From Bacteroidales bacterium UBA1714 (GTDB lineage Bacteria > Bacteroidota > Bacteroidia > Bacteroidales > Paludibacteraceae): 64,000 nt of DNA. The stretch covers positions 32,054 to 96,053 of the forward strand of contig DCIY01000007.1 of NCBI GenBank assembly GCA_002317295.1. Direction: 5' to 3'. This document shows positions 18,690 to 25,643 of the stretch, one piece after another; the stretch's first letter is position 1, and the number at the start of each line of letters is the position of its first letter. Position numbers and translations under genes: made by a program. The notes below the pieces were generated by a model. That model searched no databases. It was not told the origin of the DNA and saw only the letters and a list, made by a program, of their open reading frames with translations.

Positions 18690-18911
18690 TCAATATTCTT
18701 CCTCGTTAAAGAAGAAATCATCCTTGGTGGGATAATCAGGCCACAAATCCTCAATACATTCGAAGATTTCTTCATCATCTTCTATTTCCTCGAGGTTCTC
18801 TATGACCTCCATCGGCGCACCAATACGGTTGGCATAATCCAACAATTCCTCCTTAGTTGCTGGCCAAGGAGCATCTTCAATCTTTGAAGCCAATTCAAGT
18901 GTCCAATACAT
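18690..18911 (-). CDS. DUF2795-like small acidic protein
   Basis: This 73-residue protein reads MYWTLELASKIEDAPWPATKEEL and continues with LLDYANRIGAPMEVIENLEEIED and DLWPDYPTKDDFFFNEEEY. It is soluble, strongly acidic at the C terminus and has no signal peptide. This is a highly conserved Bacteroidota family of DUF2795 type without known function. Here it is the first gene behind the promoter at 18977-19008 and only 9 bp before porP, so it appears to be co-transcribed with the T9SS core genes. Confidence 0.85.
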   Translation of the reverse strand: MYWTLELASKIEDAPWPATKEELLDYANRIGAPMEVIENLEEIEDDEEIFECIEDLWPDYPTKDDFFFNEEEY

Positions 18912-18976
18912 AGTATACGGTTTTAGTTTGACCTAAAAATCACACCCAATAGGTGCTTTATATCAAAATTAGCGTG

Positions 18977-19008
18977 CAAAATTACAAAAAATATTCTTTA
19001 TATCCAAA
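18977..19008 (-). promoter_or_regulatory. Bacteroidota promoter for the DUF2795-porP-gldKLMN operon
   Basis: The minus strand carries the -33 box TTTG (19008-19005), a 20-bp spacer and the -7 box TAATTTTG (18984-18977), a full match to TTTG-N20-TAnnTTTG. Transcription would begin near 18972, giving a leader of about 60 bases before the DUF2795-like gene. A second TAATTTTG at 18971-18964 lacks a matching -33 box. Confidence 0.75.
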
Positions 19009-19015
19009 CATTTTT

Positions 19016-19567
19016 TCATTTTTTCCACAAAAAAAGTGAAATTCCTTCATTTTTTGCCATTTTTCTTGCAAACTGAAACCAAAAATCGCTCATTCGGTTA
19101 ACAAATGCAACCATTTTTGCATTTTTTGCATCCAAGTTATTTTTTTCATTTTGTGTTTGCCATTCGACCATTCGGCGTTCCAGACGGCGGGTTATAGTGC
19201 GGCAAATATGGCTCAATGCGATTGTTTCGCTTCCGGAAGGAAGAACAAACCCACCCACAGGTTCCAGATCCTCCTGCATTTGGTCAATCCATTGTTCCAA
19301 TTGTCGCGTATCATCCTCACTGATCCACTCGCCGGGGGCATCAGCCAATGCTGCGCCAAGATTAAAGAGACGATTTTGAATCCATTCCAATTGTTTTTCT
19401 TCCAAAGGATAGTTTCGGCTATCTATTTTGGCTCGCAACAATCCTACCTGAGCATTCAGTTCATCGGCAGTGCCGTACGTTTCCAATTGGAGTGAGTTTT
19501 TACCAACTCGTTGTCCGGAAGCCAGAGAAGTTTGCCCCTGGTCTCCCGTGCGCGTGTATATTCTCAT
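19016..19567 (-). CDS. Cob(I)yrinic acid a,c-diamide / cob(I)alamin adenosyltransferase, PduO type
   Basis: The enzyme moves the adenosyl group of ATP onto cob(I)alamin to make coenzyme B12. The 183-residue protein begins MRIYTRTGDQGQTSL (the ATP-binding TRTGDxGxT loop), has YGTADELNAQVG, LGAALADAP, FVLPSG, and the C-terminal NRMSDFWFQFARKMA with the conserved RxSDxxF pattern. The start overlaps the stop of the upstream methyltransferase by four bases, so the two are translationally coupled. The presence of the gene suggests that the cell uses B12-dependent enzymes, such as methylmalonyl-CoA mutase. Confidence 0.93.
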   Translation of the reverse strand: MRIYTRTGDQGQTSLASGQRVGKNSLQLETYGTADELNAQVGLLRAKIDSRNYPLEEKQLEWIQNRLFNLGAALADAPGEWISEDDTRQLEQWIDQMQEDLEPVGGFVLPSGSETIALSHICRTITRRLERRMVEWQTQNEKNNLDAKNAKMVAFVNRMSDFWFQFARKMAKNEGISLFLWKK

Positions 19568-20376
19568 ATGCGTAATATATAATGTTTACGTAGGTAGTGA
19601 GGATCCAAAAACAGAATTCCGCAGGATCCCAAGTCCATGGTTGAAGTGATTTCCGGGTATGATATGATCTGCTTCCAGGCCCGTTCCATATCGGCAGAAT
19701 AATGAATATCGTCCAAAACCACCATGCTGGTGGATTGCAGATAAGGTTTGATTTGGGCATAATAGTCCAAGGTTGCCTGGCAGGTATGATGAGCATCCAG
19801 ATAGGCAAAATCTATTACGCGCGCGCTATTTAATAAAGTGTCGTGAAGCACTTCATCAATATTTCCCACTACGGATTGAATCGTATCTAATCCCAATTTG
19901 TGCCAATTTTTTTGTGCCATGTCCATCACTTGGGGGCATCCTTCGAAAGTAAGCACATGATTTTGCAGGTTAGCCATTTGCAAATAGGCGGTACTGATTC
20001 CCAAACTGGTTCCCAGTTCGACAATATGCAGTGGGCGATTGAGTTGTTGACTCAAAAACAATACCAGGCGAAACAGTAATTGCATGACTTGGGGCGATTC
20101 GAGCGACGTGCGGGCAATATGACTTACCAGTCGTTGACCATTATGTCCTGTACCGTAATCGATGAAATCAATCATTTTTGGGGCACGCAGCATGGCTTCA
20201 CGTCGTTGTTCGATAGCGTCAAAACAATAATAAGCATTATGATCGTTCATCAGATAGCGTACGATATAGAACAAGCGAGGAGAATGGATACCTTCCCCTC
20301 CGGTGTTCCAAGCACACAGGCGATGGCGCACATGCGCCCATGCCCGAAATAAAACTTGAGACAGTTGATTGTTCAT
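19564..20376 (-). CDS. Class I SAM-dependent methyltransferase
   Basis: The 270-residue protein has a Rossmann-type SAM-binding core with motif I IVELGTSLGISTAYLQMA (about residues 112-129), motif II HVLTFEGCPQVMDMA, and a later VIDFAYLDAHHTCQATLDYY followed by SMVVLDDIHY. This order resembles the O-methyltransferase and YrrM groups. The N-terminal 100 residues (LFRAWAHVRHRLCAWNTGGEGIHSP) are lineage-specific and basic. The substrate cannot be told from sequence. It is co-transcribed with the cobalamin adenosyltransferase and has its own promoter at 20408-20439. Confidence 0.8.
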   Translation of the reverse strand: MNNQLSQVLFRAWAHVRHRLCAWNTGGEGIHSPRLFYIVRYLMNDHNAYYCFDAIEQRREAMLRAPKMIDFIDYGTGHNGQRLVSHIARTSLESPQVMQLLFRLVLFLSQQLNRPLHIVELGTSLGISTAYLQMANLQNHVLTFEGCPQVMDMAQKNWHKLGLDTIQSVVGNIDEVLHDTLLNSARVIDFAYLDAHHTCQATLDYYAQIKPYLQSTSMVVLDDIHYSADMERAWKQIISYPEITSTMDLGSCGILFLDPHYLRKHYILRI

Positions 20377-20407
20377 TGTAAAGCAGCCTACTAATGCAAA
20401 ATCGGTG

Positions 20408-20439
20408 TAAAGATAGCGTTAAAAATGGAAATACGCAAG
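20408..20439 (-). promoter_or_regulatory. Promoter for methyltransferase-adenosyltransferase pair
   Basis: On the minus strand CTTG (20439-20436), a 20-bp spacer and TATCTTTA (20415-20408) match the Bacteroidota consensus with one mismatch in each box. The inferred start lies about 27 bases before the ATG at 20376. It is divergent from the plus-strand promoter at 20476-20507. Confidence 0.5.
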
Positions 20440-20475
20440 AAAACCGCCACTTTTTCATGAAAAATTCCATGATTA

Positions 20476-20507
20476 TTTGCAACTATCATATTTTTTTCGT
20501 ACCTTTG
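20476..20507 (+). promoter_or_regulatory. Bacteroidota promoter for the metallo-hydrolase operon
   Basis: TTTG (20476-20479), a 20-bp spacer and TACCTTTG (20500-20507) fully match TTTG-N20-TAnnTTTG. Transcription should start near 20512, leaving a leader of about ten bases before the start codon. Confidence 0.75.
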
Positions 20508-20525
20508 CAGGCTTAATTTGTGAAA

Positions 20526-21359
20526 ATGGAACAAGAAAGTCTCATATTCAGGTGTTTTGCGAGTGGTAGCAGTGGGAATTGCTATTACTTGGGCACGGCG
20601 CATCAGGGTATTTTGATTGATGCCGGTATCTCGGCTCGCACCATTCAGAAAAACCTGCGTGAGATGGGGCTGGATTTTTCCAATATCATGGGTGTATTGG
20701 TCACGCATGATCATGCTGATCATATTCGTGCAGTAGGTACATTGGGCGAACGTATTCATTTGCCTATTTACACCACTCGCGAGATCCATGAAGGTATTGA
20801 TCACAACTATGGTGTTCAAGAGAAGTTACGGACCTCACGACGTTATTTTGAGAAAGGCAGAGAGTGGAACCTGTTTGGTATGCAGGTGAATACATTTGGC
20901 ATCAGTCACGATTCCACCGACTGTTTGGGGTATGTGATTGATTATCTTGATCAGCGTTTTCTCATTGCCACTGACTGTGGTGAGCCGAATGAGCAGTTGG
21001 AATATTATTTGCGTACGGCTAATCATATTGTCATTGAGGCTAATCATGATGAGCAGATGCTATTGAATGGTCCCTACCCCACTTATTTGAAGGAGCGCAT
21101 CTTATCGTCTCGCGGTCACCAGAGCAACCACACTTGTGGAGAGGTGTTGGCTCGCAATTACCATTCTGGTATGCGCAATATTTTTCTTTGCCATTTGAGC
21201 AAAGAAAACAATGATCCCCAAGTAGCTTTGGGTACGGTGACCTCCTATTTGGAAGACAAACATGTCTATTTGGGTCAGGATATCTTTATCAAGGCATTGG
21301 AGCGATTGGAACCGAGTCCCATTTTTACTTTGGAATATGATTTTATAACGGAATATTAG
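20526..21359 (+). CDS. MBL-fold metallo-hydrolase, YycJ/WalJ-like
   Basis: The protein of about 277 residues begins with FRCFASGSSGNCYYLGTAHQGILIDAGIS and holds the zinc-binding VTHDHADHIRAVG motif (HxHxDH), later metal ligands in FGISHDSTD and IATDCGEP, and EANHDEQML and CHLSKENNDPQ. These match the YycJ/WalJ branch, predicted to act as a 5'-3' exonuclease or to link cell-wall and DNA events. A GTG lies six bases upstream at 20520, in frame, and could also serve as start. The gene is first in a run with a glycosyltransferase and an M23 lipoprotein. Confidence 0.88.
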   Translation: MEQESLIFRCFASGSSGNCYYLGTAHQGILIDAGISARTIQKNLREMGLDFSNIMGVLVTHDHADHIRAVGTLGERIHLPIYTTREIHEGIDHNYGVQEKLRTSRRYFEKGREWNLFGMQVNTFGISHDSTDCLGYVIDYLDQRFLIATDCGEPNEQLEYYLRTANHIVIEANHDEQMLLNGPYPTYLKERILSSRGHQSNHTCGEVLARNYHSGMRNIFLCHLSKENNDPQVALGTVTSYLEDKHVYLGQDIFIKALERLEPSPIFTLEYDFITEY

Positions 21360-21371
21360 TACACTTATCTT

Positions 21372-22112
21372 ATGGAAAGATTGGTCATCATCCCGACGTA
21401 CAACGAGAAGGAAAATATCGAAGCCATCATTCAGGCGGTGATGGAGTTGCCCATTGAGTACCATGTATTGATTATTGACGATGGTTCTCCGGATGGCACT
21501 GCTCAGATTGTGAAAACCCTGATGCAAACTCGGTATGCCAATCGTTTGTTTATTGTTGAACGTGCGGGTAAACAGGGTTTAGGGACTGCTTATATCACCG
21601 GTTTTAAGTGGGCGATAGAGCATCAATATGATTATATCTTTGAGATGGATGCCGATTTTAGTCACAATCCGCAAGATTTGCTCAAGCTCTATGATGCTTG
21701 TTCCACTGGGGGTGCAGATGTGGCCATTGGCAGTCGATATGTCAGCGGGGTAAATGTGGTAAACTGGCCGATGGGTCGTGTATTGATGAGTTATTTTGCT
21801 TCCAAGTACGTCCGCACTGTATTGGGTGTAGATATTCATGATACGACTGCGGGATTTATGTGTTATACCCGTCGCGTATTGGAGACTATTGATTTGGACC
21901 ATATTCATTTTAAGGGTTATGCTTTCCAAATCGAGATGAAGTTTACCGCTTACAAATGTGGATTTAAGATTACGGAAGTCCCCATTATTTTTGTGAATCG
22001 TGTACTGGGCACCAGCAAGATGTCGGGAGGTATTTTCTCAGAGGCATTGTTGGGTGTTATTCGCTTAAAGATTCAATCCTGGTTCCGCAAATATCCTCAA
22101 GTTATACGCTAA
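21372..22112 (+). CDS. Polyprenol monophosphomannose synthase-like glycosyltransferase (GT2)
   Basis: The 246-residue enzyme is a GT-A family 2 transferase: IPTYNEKENIEAIIQ, the nucleotide-binding IDDGSPDGTA, the catalytic DADFSHNP and GSRYVSGVNVVNWP, then VPIIFVNRVLGTSKMSGGI near the end. This is the DPM1-like pattern that loads mannose or another sugar from a nucleotide donor onto a polyprenyl phosphate carrier. It lacks the C-terminal membrane domain of GtrB-like relatives. It follows the hydrolase by 12 bp and precedes the M23 lipoprotein by 12 bp, so the three probably form one transcript. Confidence 0.9.
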   Translation: MERLVIIPTYNEKENIEAIIQAVMELPIEYHVLIIDDGSPDGTAQIVKTLMQTRYANRLFIVERAGKQGLGTAYITGFKWAIEHQYDYIFEMDADFSHNPQDLLKLYDACSTGGADVAIGSRYVSGVNVVNWPMGRVLMSYFASKYVRTVLGVDIHDTTAGFMCYTRRVLETIDLDHIHFKGYAFQIEMKFTAYKCGFKITEVPIIFVNRVLGTSKMSGGIFSEALLGVIRLKIQSWFRKYPQVIR

Positions 22113-22124
22113 TCAGGGATTGAG

Positions 22125-23327
22125 ATGAAGTATTGGTCTGTTCTGATTACCATTTTGGTTGTATGGTTATGTGCTTGTTCCAAGAATGCCACTTCGGAGC
22201 GAGAGGAGGAGGTTGTCCCTGTTCGATATGAATATGGTTTACCTATTGATTCGTTTCATGTGGACACCGGTTTTGTCCAGAATGGCGAGACCTTGGGTGG
22301 TATACTGACGCGTTTGGGAGCCAATCGTAAACAATTGGCTGGAATTACTACGCTCAATCGTAAGGATTTTGATGTCCGTTCCATTCGCGTAGGCAACCAG
22401 TATTTTGGTTTTTCCCAACCGGATACTGCGGGTGTGAATCAGTTGATTTATTGGGTTTACGTGCAGGATATTCGTCGTGCAATAGTGCTTCATATGACGG
22501 ACTCGATGCACGTGGAGAAACTGGAAAAGCCATTGGAGATTCGTCCCCGTAAGGCGGAAGCGGTTATTGAATCCAGTTTATGGAACGCGATGGTGGGTAA
22601 TGATTTGCCCATCGAGTTGAGTTTAGAGTTGAGTGAAATCTATGCCTGGACCATTGATTTCTTTGGACTGCAGAAGGGCGATTCCATTCGGGTGTATTAT
22701 GATGAGCAGTATGTAGATGGTCAGCGGGTGGGCATAGGTCGCATTTATGCTGCCGATTTTTACCACGGTCACAAATGGCAGGACGCCTACTATTTTGAGG
22801 CGGGAGATGTCCACAGTTATTTTAACTCGAAGGGCGAATCACTTCGCAAGGCTTTTTTGAAAGCTCCTCTGAACTACAAGCGCATTTCCAGTCACTTTAC
22901 CTATGCTCGCAAGCATCCTATTTTTAAAACCGTACGTCCTCATACGGGGGTAGATTATGCCGCTCCTGCGGGTACTCCGGTAGTCAGTATTGGAGATGGT
23001 GTGGTGATTGAGAAAGGATATAAAGGTGGAGGAGGCAATACCGTGAAGATTCGTCATAACTCCACGTATACGACGGCTTATCTGCATCTGAGCAAATATG
23101 GCAAAGACATTGCGGTAGGTAAGCATGTGAATCAGGGTCAGGTGATAGGATATGTAGGTTCCACCGGTAATTCCACGGGTCCTCATTTGGATTTTCGTAT
23201 TTGGAAAGGTGGCAGTCCTATTGATCCGCTGAAGATGGTTTCTCCTCCGGTTGAACCTGTTCCCACCAAGTACAAAGCGGAGTTTGACAGTATTGTTAAC
23301 GTGTACCAGCATCTGCTCACAGAGTAA
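22125..23327 (+). CDS. M23-family peptidase lipoprotein with degenerate zinc motif
   Basis: This 400-residue protein has a lipoprotein signal (VVWLCACSKN, Cys at 16 or 18), an N-terminal LysM/OapA-like segment (VQNGETLGGILTRLG) and a C-terminal LytM/M23 domain (about 255-375). The first ligands are present as HTGVDYAAPAGTP (HxxxD), and YLHLSKYG is there, but the last motif reads GPHLDFRIW instead of HLHF: the His that completes the zinc site in classical M23 enzymes is Asp. It could use Asp as ligand or be a non-enzymatic binder that activates amidases like EnvC. The lipid anchor places it at the envelope. Confidence 0.9.
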   Translation: MKYWSVLITILVVWLCACSKNATSEREEEVVPVRYEYGLPIDSFHVDTGFVQNGETLGGILTRLGANRKQLAGITTLNRKDFDVRSIRVGNQYFGFSQPDTAGVNQLIYWVYVQDIRRAIVLHMTDSMHVEKLEKPLEIRPRKAEAVIESSLWNAMVGNDLPIELSLELSEIYAWTIDFFGLQKGDSIRVYYDEQYVDGQRVGIGRIYAADFYHGHKWQDAYYFEAGDVHSYFNSKGESLRKAFLKAPLNYKRISSHFTYARKHPIFKTVRPHTGVDYAAPAGTPVVSIGDGVVIEKGYKGGGGNTVKIRHNSTYTTAYLHLSKYGKDIAVGKHVNQGQVIGYVGSTGNSTGPHLDFRIWKGGSPIDPLKMVSPPVEPVPTKYKAEFDSIVNVYQHLLTE

Positions 23328-23360
23328 TTTTTGTCTTCTTTTTCGTTGGTAATTTCTGCA

Positions 23361-23380
23361 ATTTGCATTTTTTTGCAAAT
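23361..23380 (+). repeat. Perfect inverted repeat ATTTGCA-N6-TGCAAAT
   Basis: A perfect 7-bp palindromic pair with a 6-T centre lies 34 bp past the M23 stop and just ahead of the rpsA promoter. It could be a weak terminator or an operator. TTTGCA appears several more times nearby. Confidence 0.5.
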
Positions 23381-23383
23381 TTA

Positions 23384-23415
23384 TTTGCATATATCGCATA
23401 TTTTTTCTAATTTTG
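23384..23415 (+). promoter_or_regulatory. Bacteroidota promoter for rpsA
   Basis: TTTG (23384-23387), a 20-bp spacer and TAATTTTG (23408-23415) match the consensus fully. The inferred start near 23420 gives an untranslated leader of about 110 bases before the rpsA ATG at 23533. Confidence 0.75.
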
Positions 23416-23419
23416 CATG

Positions 23420-23532
23420 CTTTTTCGCCAATTTTGCTATTGGCATGAGGAAAAAGCAAACATGTTTAACCCTTTAACGCCCGGGTAAACGCGGCATGTA
23501 TGACGTGAAGCGTCCGACCGGACATATCTGTT
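23420..23532 (+). promoter_or_regulatory. rpsA 5' leader with hairpin next to the start codon
   Basis: The leader contains GTCCG-AC-CGGAC (23512-23523), a compact GC-rich hairpin ending nine bases before the start codon, plus a GC-rich CGCCCGGG stretch near 23479-23484. S1 represses its own translation in E. coli through leader structure, so a similar role is possible here. I saw no recognised riboswitch. Confidence 0.35.
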
Positions 23533-25296
23533 ATGACAGAAAATAATTCTCTCCAGAACTTCGACTGGGATGCCCATGAATTAGCTTCTAAAGGCACACT
23601 AAACGAAGAAATCCTCGCCAAGTATGATGCTACCCTGAATGCCATCAAGGACAATGAAGTCGTTGAGGGTACGGTCATCTCCATCAACAAGCGTGAGGTT
23701 GTGGTTAATGTAGGTTTCAAATCCGATGGTATTGTACCTGCCGGTGAGTTCCGTTACAACCCTGACCTGAAGATTGGTGATAAGGTGGAAGTGTACATTC
23801 AAAGCCAGGAGGACAAAAAAGGCCAACTCGTTCTCTCTCACAAGGAGGCTCGTGCATCCCGCAGTTGGGATCGCGTGAACGCAGCATGCGAGTCCAGTGA
23901 AATCGTTAACGGTTACATCAAGTGCCGCACAAAGGGCGGTATGATCGTAGACGTATTGGGTATGGAAGCCTTCTTACCCGGTAGTCAAATTGATGTTAAG
24001 CCTATTCGCGATTACGATGTATTCGTTGGCAAGACGATGGAATTCAAGATTGTTAAGGTTAATCAGGAGTTCCGCAATGTTGTTGTTAGCCACAAGGCTC
24101 TTATTGAGGCTGAGATTGAGGCACAAAAGAAAGAGATCGTCTCCAAGTTGGAGAAGGGTCAGGTGCTCGAAGGTGTGGTTAAGAACATCACCAACTACGG
24201 TGTCTTTATTGATTTGGGCGGCGTAGACGGTTTGATTCACATTACCGATTTGAGTTGGGGTCGCGTAACTGATCCTAAGGAGATTGTTGAGTTGGATCAA
24301 AAGATCAATGTGGTTATTTTGGACTTTGACGAGGACAAGAAGCGCATTGCATTGGGTCTGAAGCAACTCACTCCTCACCCATGGGATGCACTCTCTGCTG
24401 ACCTGAAGGTAGGTGACAAGGTTCACGGTAAGGTAGTGGTTATGGCAGACTACGGAGCATTTGTAGAAGTAGCTGAAGGTGTAGAAGGTCTCGTTCACGT
24501 TAGTGAGATGAGCTGGAGTCAGCACCTGCGTTCTGCTAATGATTTCCTGAAGGTAGGTGATGAGATCGATGCTGTTATTCTGACGCTCGACCGCGATGAG
24601 AGAAAGATGTCTCTGGGTATCAAGCAACTCAAGGCTGATCCTTGGGAGAACATTGATGCCAAGTACGCTGTAGGCACTCGTCATTTTGCTAAGGTTCGTA
24701 ACTTCACCAACTTCGGTGTCTTCGTAGAGATCGAAGAGGGCGTTGATGGTTTGATTCACATCAGCGATTTGAGTTGGACCAAGAAGATCAAACACCCGAA
24801 TGAGTTTACTCAAATTGGTGCAGAGATTGAGGTTGTTGTATTGGAAATCGACAAAGACAACCGTCGCCTGAGCTTGGGTCATAAGCAACTCGAGGAGAAT
24901 CCTTGGGAAGAGTTGGCCGTTAAGTATGGAGTAGACGCTATTGTAGAAGGCAAGATTATCGAACTGGGTGACAAGGGTGCTGTTGTTCTGTTGGAGGACG
25001 GTGTAGAAGGTTTCTGCACGACTCGTCATCTCCAGAAAGAGGACAAAGAGGCTGCTGCCGCCAAGGTAGGTGATGTAATGAACTTCCGCGTGATTGAGTT
25101 TAACAAGGATGCAAGACGTATTCTGTTGAGCCACCTCCGCACTTGGGAAGAGCGCAAAGAGGCTCCTGCTAAGGAAGCTAAGGCTGCTCCCAAGAAAGAA
25201 GCGCAACCAGAAATGCCTAAGATGGAGAAAACCACTCTGGGTGATTTGGATGTATTGGCCAATCTCAAAGCTGCTATGGCTGCAGAGGAGAAGTAA
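23533..25296 (+). CDS. rpsA: 30S ribosomal protein S1
   Basis: S1 binds mRNA at the ribosome and helps start translation, which matters in Bacteroidota because Shine-Dalgarno sites are weak. The 587-residue protein has about six S1 (OB-fold) repeats: VVEGTVISINKREVVVNVGF (about 38-57), a second at ESSEIVNGYIK, then LEGVVKNITNYGVFIDLGGV, VHGKVVVMADYGAFVEVAEG, FAKVRNFTNFGVFVEIEEG and VEGKIIELGDKGAVVLLEDG. The tail is Ala/Lys/Glu-rich. It is followed by a strong terminator at 25323-25356 and has its own promoter and leader. Confidence 0.97.
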   Translation: MTENNSLQNFDWDAHELASKGTLNEEILAKYDATLNAIKDNEVVEGTVISINKREVVVNVGFKSDGIVPAGEFRYNPDLKIGDKVEVYIQSQEDKKGQLVLSHKEARASRSWDRVNAACESSEIVNGYIKCRTKGGMIVDVLGMEAFLPGSQIDVKPIRDYDVFVGKTMEFKIVKVNQEFRNVVVSHKALIEAEIEAQKKEIVSKLEKGQVLEGVVKNITNYGVFIDLGGVDGLIHITDLSWGRVTDPKEIVELDQKINVVILDFDEDKKRIALGLKQLTPHPWDALSADLKVGDKVHGKVVVMADYGAFVEVAEGVEGLVHVSEMSWSQHLRSANDFLKVGDEIDAVILTLDRDERKMSLGIKQLKADPWENIDAKYAVGTRHFAKVRNFTNFGVFVEIEEGVDGLIHISDLSWTKKIKHPNEFTQIGAEIEVVVLEIDKDNRRLSLGHKQLEENPWEELAVKYGVDAIVEGKIIELGDKGAVVLLEDGVEGFCTTRHLQKEDKEAAAAKVGDVMNFRVIEFNKDARRILLSHLRTWEERKEAPAKEAKAAPKKEAQPEMPKMEKTTLGDLDVLANLKAAMAAEEK

Positions 25297-25322
25297 TCTC
25301 TGGCGTACATATCCGCACAAAG

Positions 25323-25356
25323 AAAACCACGCAGAATTGTCTGCGTGGTTTTTTTT
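25323..25356 (+). terminator. Rho-independent terminator after rpsA
   Basis: A perfect 12-bp stem (AAAACCACGCAG paired with CTGCGTGGTTTT) with a 6-base loop runs into eight T residues. It lies 27 bp after the rpsA stop. Confidence 0.92.
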
Positions 25357-25400
25357 GTGTTCCAACACAAGCTCCCATATATGGCTCGCAATAAGGGTTT

Positions 25401-25455
25401 CATCCTATATGCATCCTATATGGATCCTATATGGATCTTATACCCCTCTTATACG
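25401..25455. repeat. 11-bp tandem array, unit CATCCTATATG
   Basis: Five units in a row at exact 11-bp pitch: CATCCTATATG, CATCCTATATG, GATCCTATATG, GATCTTATACC, CCTCTTATACG, followed by a degenerate CCTCCTGGCCG at 25456-25466. The unit decays from left to right. A period of 11 does not keep reading frame, so it is not coding. Confidence 0.85.
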
Positions 25456-25477
25456 CCTCCTGGCCGTAGGGTAGCAT

Positions 25478-25521
25478 CGACTTACGGTCTGCTTACGGGC
25501 GACTTACGGCCCACTTACGGA
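25478..25521. repeat. 11-bp tandem array, unit CGACTTACGGT
   Basis: Four units at exact 11-bp pitch share the core CTTACGG: CGACTTACGGT, CTGCTTACGGG, CGACTTACGGC, CCACTTACGGA. The array is in phase with the CATCCTATATG array (offset 77 bp, seven units). The 347-bp gap between rpsA and the OmpA-family gene otherwise holds only the two facing terminators. Confidence 0.85.
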
Positions 25522-25585
25522 ACTAACAGCAAACTATTGTTGACGGGTTCCATAAAAAGGTTGAGGTATCATTTGTGTTGGACGC

Positions 25586-25627
25586 ACAAAAAATAAAGGG
25601 ACTGCAATGAATGCAATCCCTTTATTG
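25586..25627 (-). terminator. Rho-independent terminator after the OmpA-family gene
   Basis: A 15-bp stem with one mismatch (25592-25606 with 25612-25626) and a 5-base loop is followed on the minus strand by a run of six T. It lies 17 bp past the OmpA-family stop and faces the rpsA terminator. Confidence 0.88.
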
Positions 25628-25643
25628 ATATCAGTGAAGGATA

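Noticed and set aside
23974..25368. 464-codon minus-strand frame opposite rpsA
   Set aside because: It is a mirror of the S1 repeats, and it covers the rpsA terminator.
25401..25521. CRISPR array
   Set aside because: Units are 11 bp with no spacers between them, and no cas genes are near.
25345..25596. Small plus-strand frame across the 11-bp arrays
   Set aside because: The 11-bp period does not preserve reading frame, there is no promoter, and the frame follows the rpsA terminator.
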